Of a stretch of 42,468 nucleotides of DNA, positions 41,050-42,468 are shown in pieces. Position 1 is the stretch's first letter. Each line of letters begins with the position of its first letter. The stretch spans positions 1 to 42,468 of the forward strand of contig JAJFVE010000124.1 of the NCBI GenBank assembly GCA_021371965.1. Reading direction: 5' to 3'. A program made the position numbers and the translations under genes. The DNA is from Planctomycetaceae bacterium (GTDB lineage: Bacteria > Planctomycetota > Phycisphaerae > SM23-33). The notes under the pieces are model-generated. The model ran no database searches. It saw only the letters and a program-made list of their open reading frames with translations, and was not told the DNA's origin.

Positions 41050-42468
41050 TTCCGACTCAGCTTTGCCAAGGCAAGCGACACCGTCGCGGCTTTGCCCTTC
41101 GCCAACAGCACCTGCCTATACTCCGCTCCGTGCTCGCTGCGCGTCAGCTTAGCGCCACGGCACTGAAGCTTCGCCGCCGCGGCGGGCAACTTGAGCGCAA
41201 TGGTTTGGCTGGTGCGGCTGGTCAGCTTGGCTGCCAGCCGACGGGCGGGGATATCCCACTCGATGTCTACTGTGATGCCGCCGCGGCAGGCGATGCCTTT
41301 GGCGCTGCCGCTGGACCATTTCTTCGGCAGCGCAGGCAGCAGCTTGACCCACCCCGGAGCCGAGAAGACCAGCATCTCCAGCACCGCCGCGGTGAGGCCG
41401 AAGTTCGCGTCGATCTGGAAGCAGCGATCGCTGCCGAACCAGCCTAGCGTCAGGCCCTGGGCACGCCAGTCGTTGTGGTACGTGTAGAGGTTGGGCCCCA
41501 CGCACGAGCGTGTCAGCAGTTCCAGGCACTCCAGCGCCCGGTCGCCCTCGCCCAGCCGCGCATAAATGTTGGCCATGTGCGACAGCGACCAGCCCGTCTG
41601 GCTCGTCAGGCCAACCACCAGCCGCTTCTCCACCGCGACGCGACACGCTTCGAACAGCTCCCCCGCCGTCTCAGGCGTGACCTCGCGGCCGGGAAACAGC
41701 GGATAGATGTGCGACTGGTGGCGATGATGGTAATTGTCCGGCAGATCACCGTGGATCCACTCGCAGATCGCCCCGTCGGCGTTGACCTGGTACGCCGGCA
41801 GCTTCGCCAGCAGAGCCCGCCATCGCTCCGCCGCTTCGCGCTCGATGCCCAGCCTGTCGCAGGCTGCGCACAGGTTCGTCAGCAGCTCGCGAGCCACGGC
41901 CACGTCCATCGTCGCGTTAGTCGTCACCAGCCCCGCTTCGTCGCGCTGAGGGCGGTTTTCCGGCGACAGCGATGGGGCGAACACCGCCCGCCCGTCCGGG
42001 CCTTCAAAGAGGAAGTCTTCGTAGAACAGGGCGGCCTCTTTCATGAACGGCACCGCACGACGGCGCAAGAACTCCTCGTCGCCCGTGAAAAGGTAGTAGT
42101 CGTAGAAGAGCTGGGCCAGCCAGCCCGCCGCGGCAGTCCAGTTGCACCACACGCCCGGGCCGATGAGGCCGTGCGTCGTCTGCGCGATGGGAACATAGAT
42201 GCCGCGGCAGCCATAGAGGTTGCGGGCGTTGACGCGGTAGTCTTCGATCATCGACTCGTAGTAGTCGAAGAACGGCAGGGCCGCCTCGGCGAGATTGCCC
42301 GGCAGGGCCTGCCAGTAGTTCATCTGAACGTTTTCGTCGTTGTGATAATCGCTGCGCCACGGCGGCTGATAGAACCCGTTCCAGATTCCCTGCAGGTTCG
42401 CCGGCCAGGCGCCCCCCGCCGAGCTGGACACCAGCAGGTGCCGCCCGTAATCGAACATCCGCTGGATC
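41046..42468 (-). CDS. Glycoside hydrolase family 95 (alpha-L-fucosidase-like), 5' end outside window
   Basis: 473 visible residues; the frame is open to the right edge, so the N-terminal domain and start are missing. GH95 markers are [27 protein letters not shown] (catalytic Asn), F-A-P-S-L-S-P-E-N (likely general acid Glu), H-R-H-Q-S-H-I-Y and [19 protein letters not shown] (catalytic Asp of the I-D-x-N-F-G motif). The (alpha/alpha)6 catalytic barrel is followed by a C-terminal beta domain, present here. The enzyme cleaves terminal alpha-1,2-fucose (or galactose), as expected for algal or plant polysaccharides. It overlaps the next gene (xthA) by 4 bases. Confidence 0.93.
   Translation of the reverse strand, partial: IQRMFDYGRHLLVSSSAGGAWPANLQGIWNGFYQPPWRSDYHNDENVQMNYWQALPGNLAEAALPFFDYYESMIEDYRVNARNLYGCRGIYVPIAQTTHGLIGPGVWCNWTAAAGWLAQLFYDYYLFTGDEEFLRRRAVPFMKEAALFYEDFLFEGPDGRAVFAPSLSPENRPQRDEAGLVTTNATMDVAVARELLTNLCAACDRLGIEREAAERWRALLAKLPAYQVNADGAICEWIHGDLPDNYHHRHQSHIYPLFPGREVTPETAGELFEACRVAVEKRLVVGLTSQTGWSLSHMANIYARLGEGDRALECLELLTRSCVGPNLYTYHNDWRAQGLTLGWFGSDRCFQIDANFGLTAAVLEMLVFSAPGWVKLLPALPKKWSSGSAKGIACRGGITVDIEWDIPARRLAAKLTSRTSQTIALKLPAAAAKLQCRGAKLTRSEHGAEYRQVLLAKGKAATVSLALAKLSRK

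Overview
The window looks like a chromosomal segment of a GC-rich Planctomycetota bacterium, probably Phycisphaerae-like. This is an inference from the mix of GH35 and GH95 glycosidases, a divergent uroporphyrinogen-decarboxylase-like protein, and short heptamer tandem repeats and palindromes between genes. No rRNA or other strong taxonomic marker is present.

Layout. (1) Positions 1-5687, minus strand: a tightly coupled cell-shape operon mreC-mreD-mrdA(PBP2)-rodA ending in an alpha/beta hydrolase cut by the window edge. Three of its four junctions are ATGA overlaps. mreB is not beside it. (2) 5811-8532, minus: an unknown beta-rich protein, a UroD-like protein and a two-pore-domain-style K+ channel. 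(3) 8724-17933: an accessory block, apparently less GC-rich, ending at tRNA-Ser(UGA). It holds a broken NDH-2 fragment, a DUF488 protein, two overlapping 41-residue microproteins (one with nine cysteines), a quinol-type nitric oxide reductase, a glutaredoxin-like protein, an AlkA-like glycosylase, an HPP-family membrane protein, two hemerythrins and a human-type short transketolase. The set suggests nitric oxide, nitrite and redox stress handling. (4) 18002-21057, minus: HU protein and a large GH35 beta-galactosidase.

(5) 21471-30847, plus: two secreted proteins of unknown function (one AMMECR1-like), then a complete peptide/oligosaccharide ABC importer (SBP, two permeases, two ATPases). Its binding protein carries an insertion of about 180 residues. 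(6) 30947-34002, minus: zwf-pgl (oxidative pentose phosphate entry) followed by a small zinc-ribbon membrane protein. (7) 34189-38719, plus: an ArgA-like acetyltransferase coupled to an MlaF-type ATPase, an MCE (MlaD-type) protein and an MMPL/RND-type exporter. No MlaE permease is present. (8) 38930-42468, minus: a lipoprotein, exonuclease III and a GH95 alpha-L-fucosidase cut by the window edge.

How the parts fit: region 1 builds the side wall. Regions 4, 5 and 8 suggest polysaccharide or peptide scavenging. zwf, pgl and the transketolase supply the pentose phosphate pathway and NADPH. Region 7 looks like envelope lipid transport. Region 3 is the most unusual part and the best candidate for an undescribed functional unit. 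Start codons were chosen by ribosome-binding sites, overlaps and family N-termini, so some differ from the longest possible reading frame. All homology statements are by eye; no database search was run.
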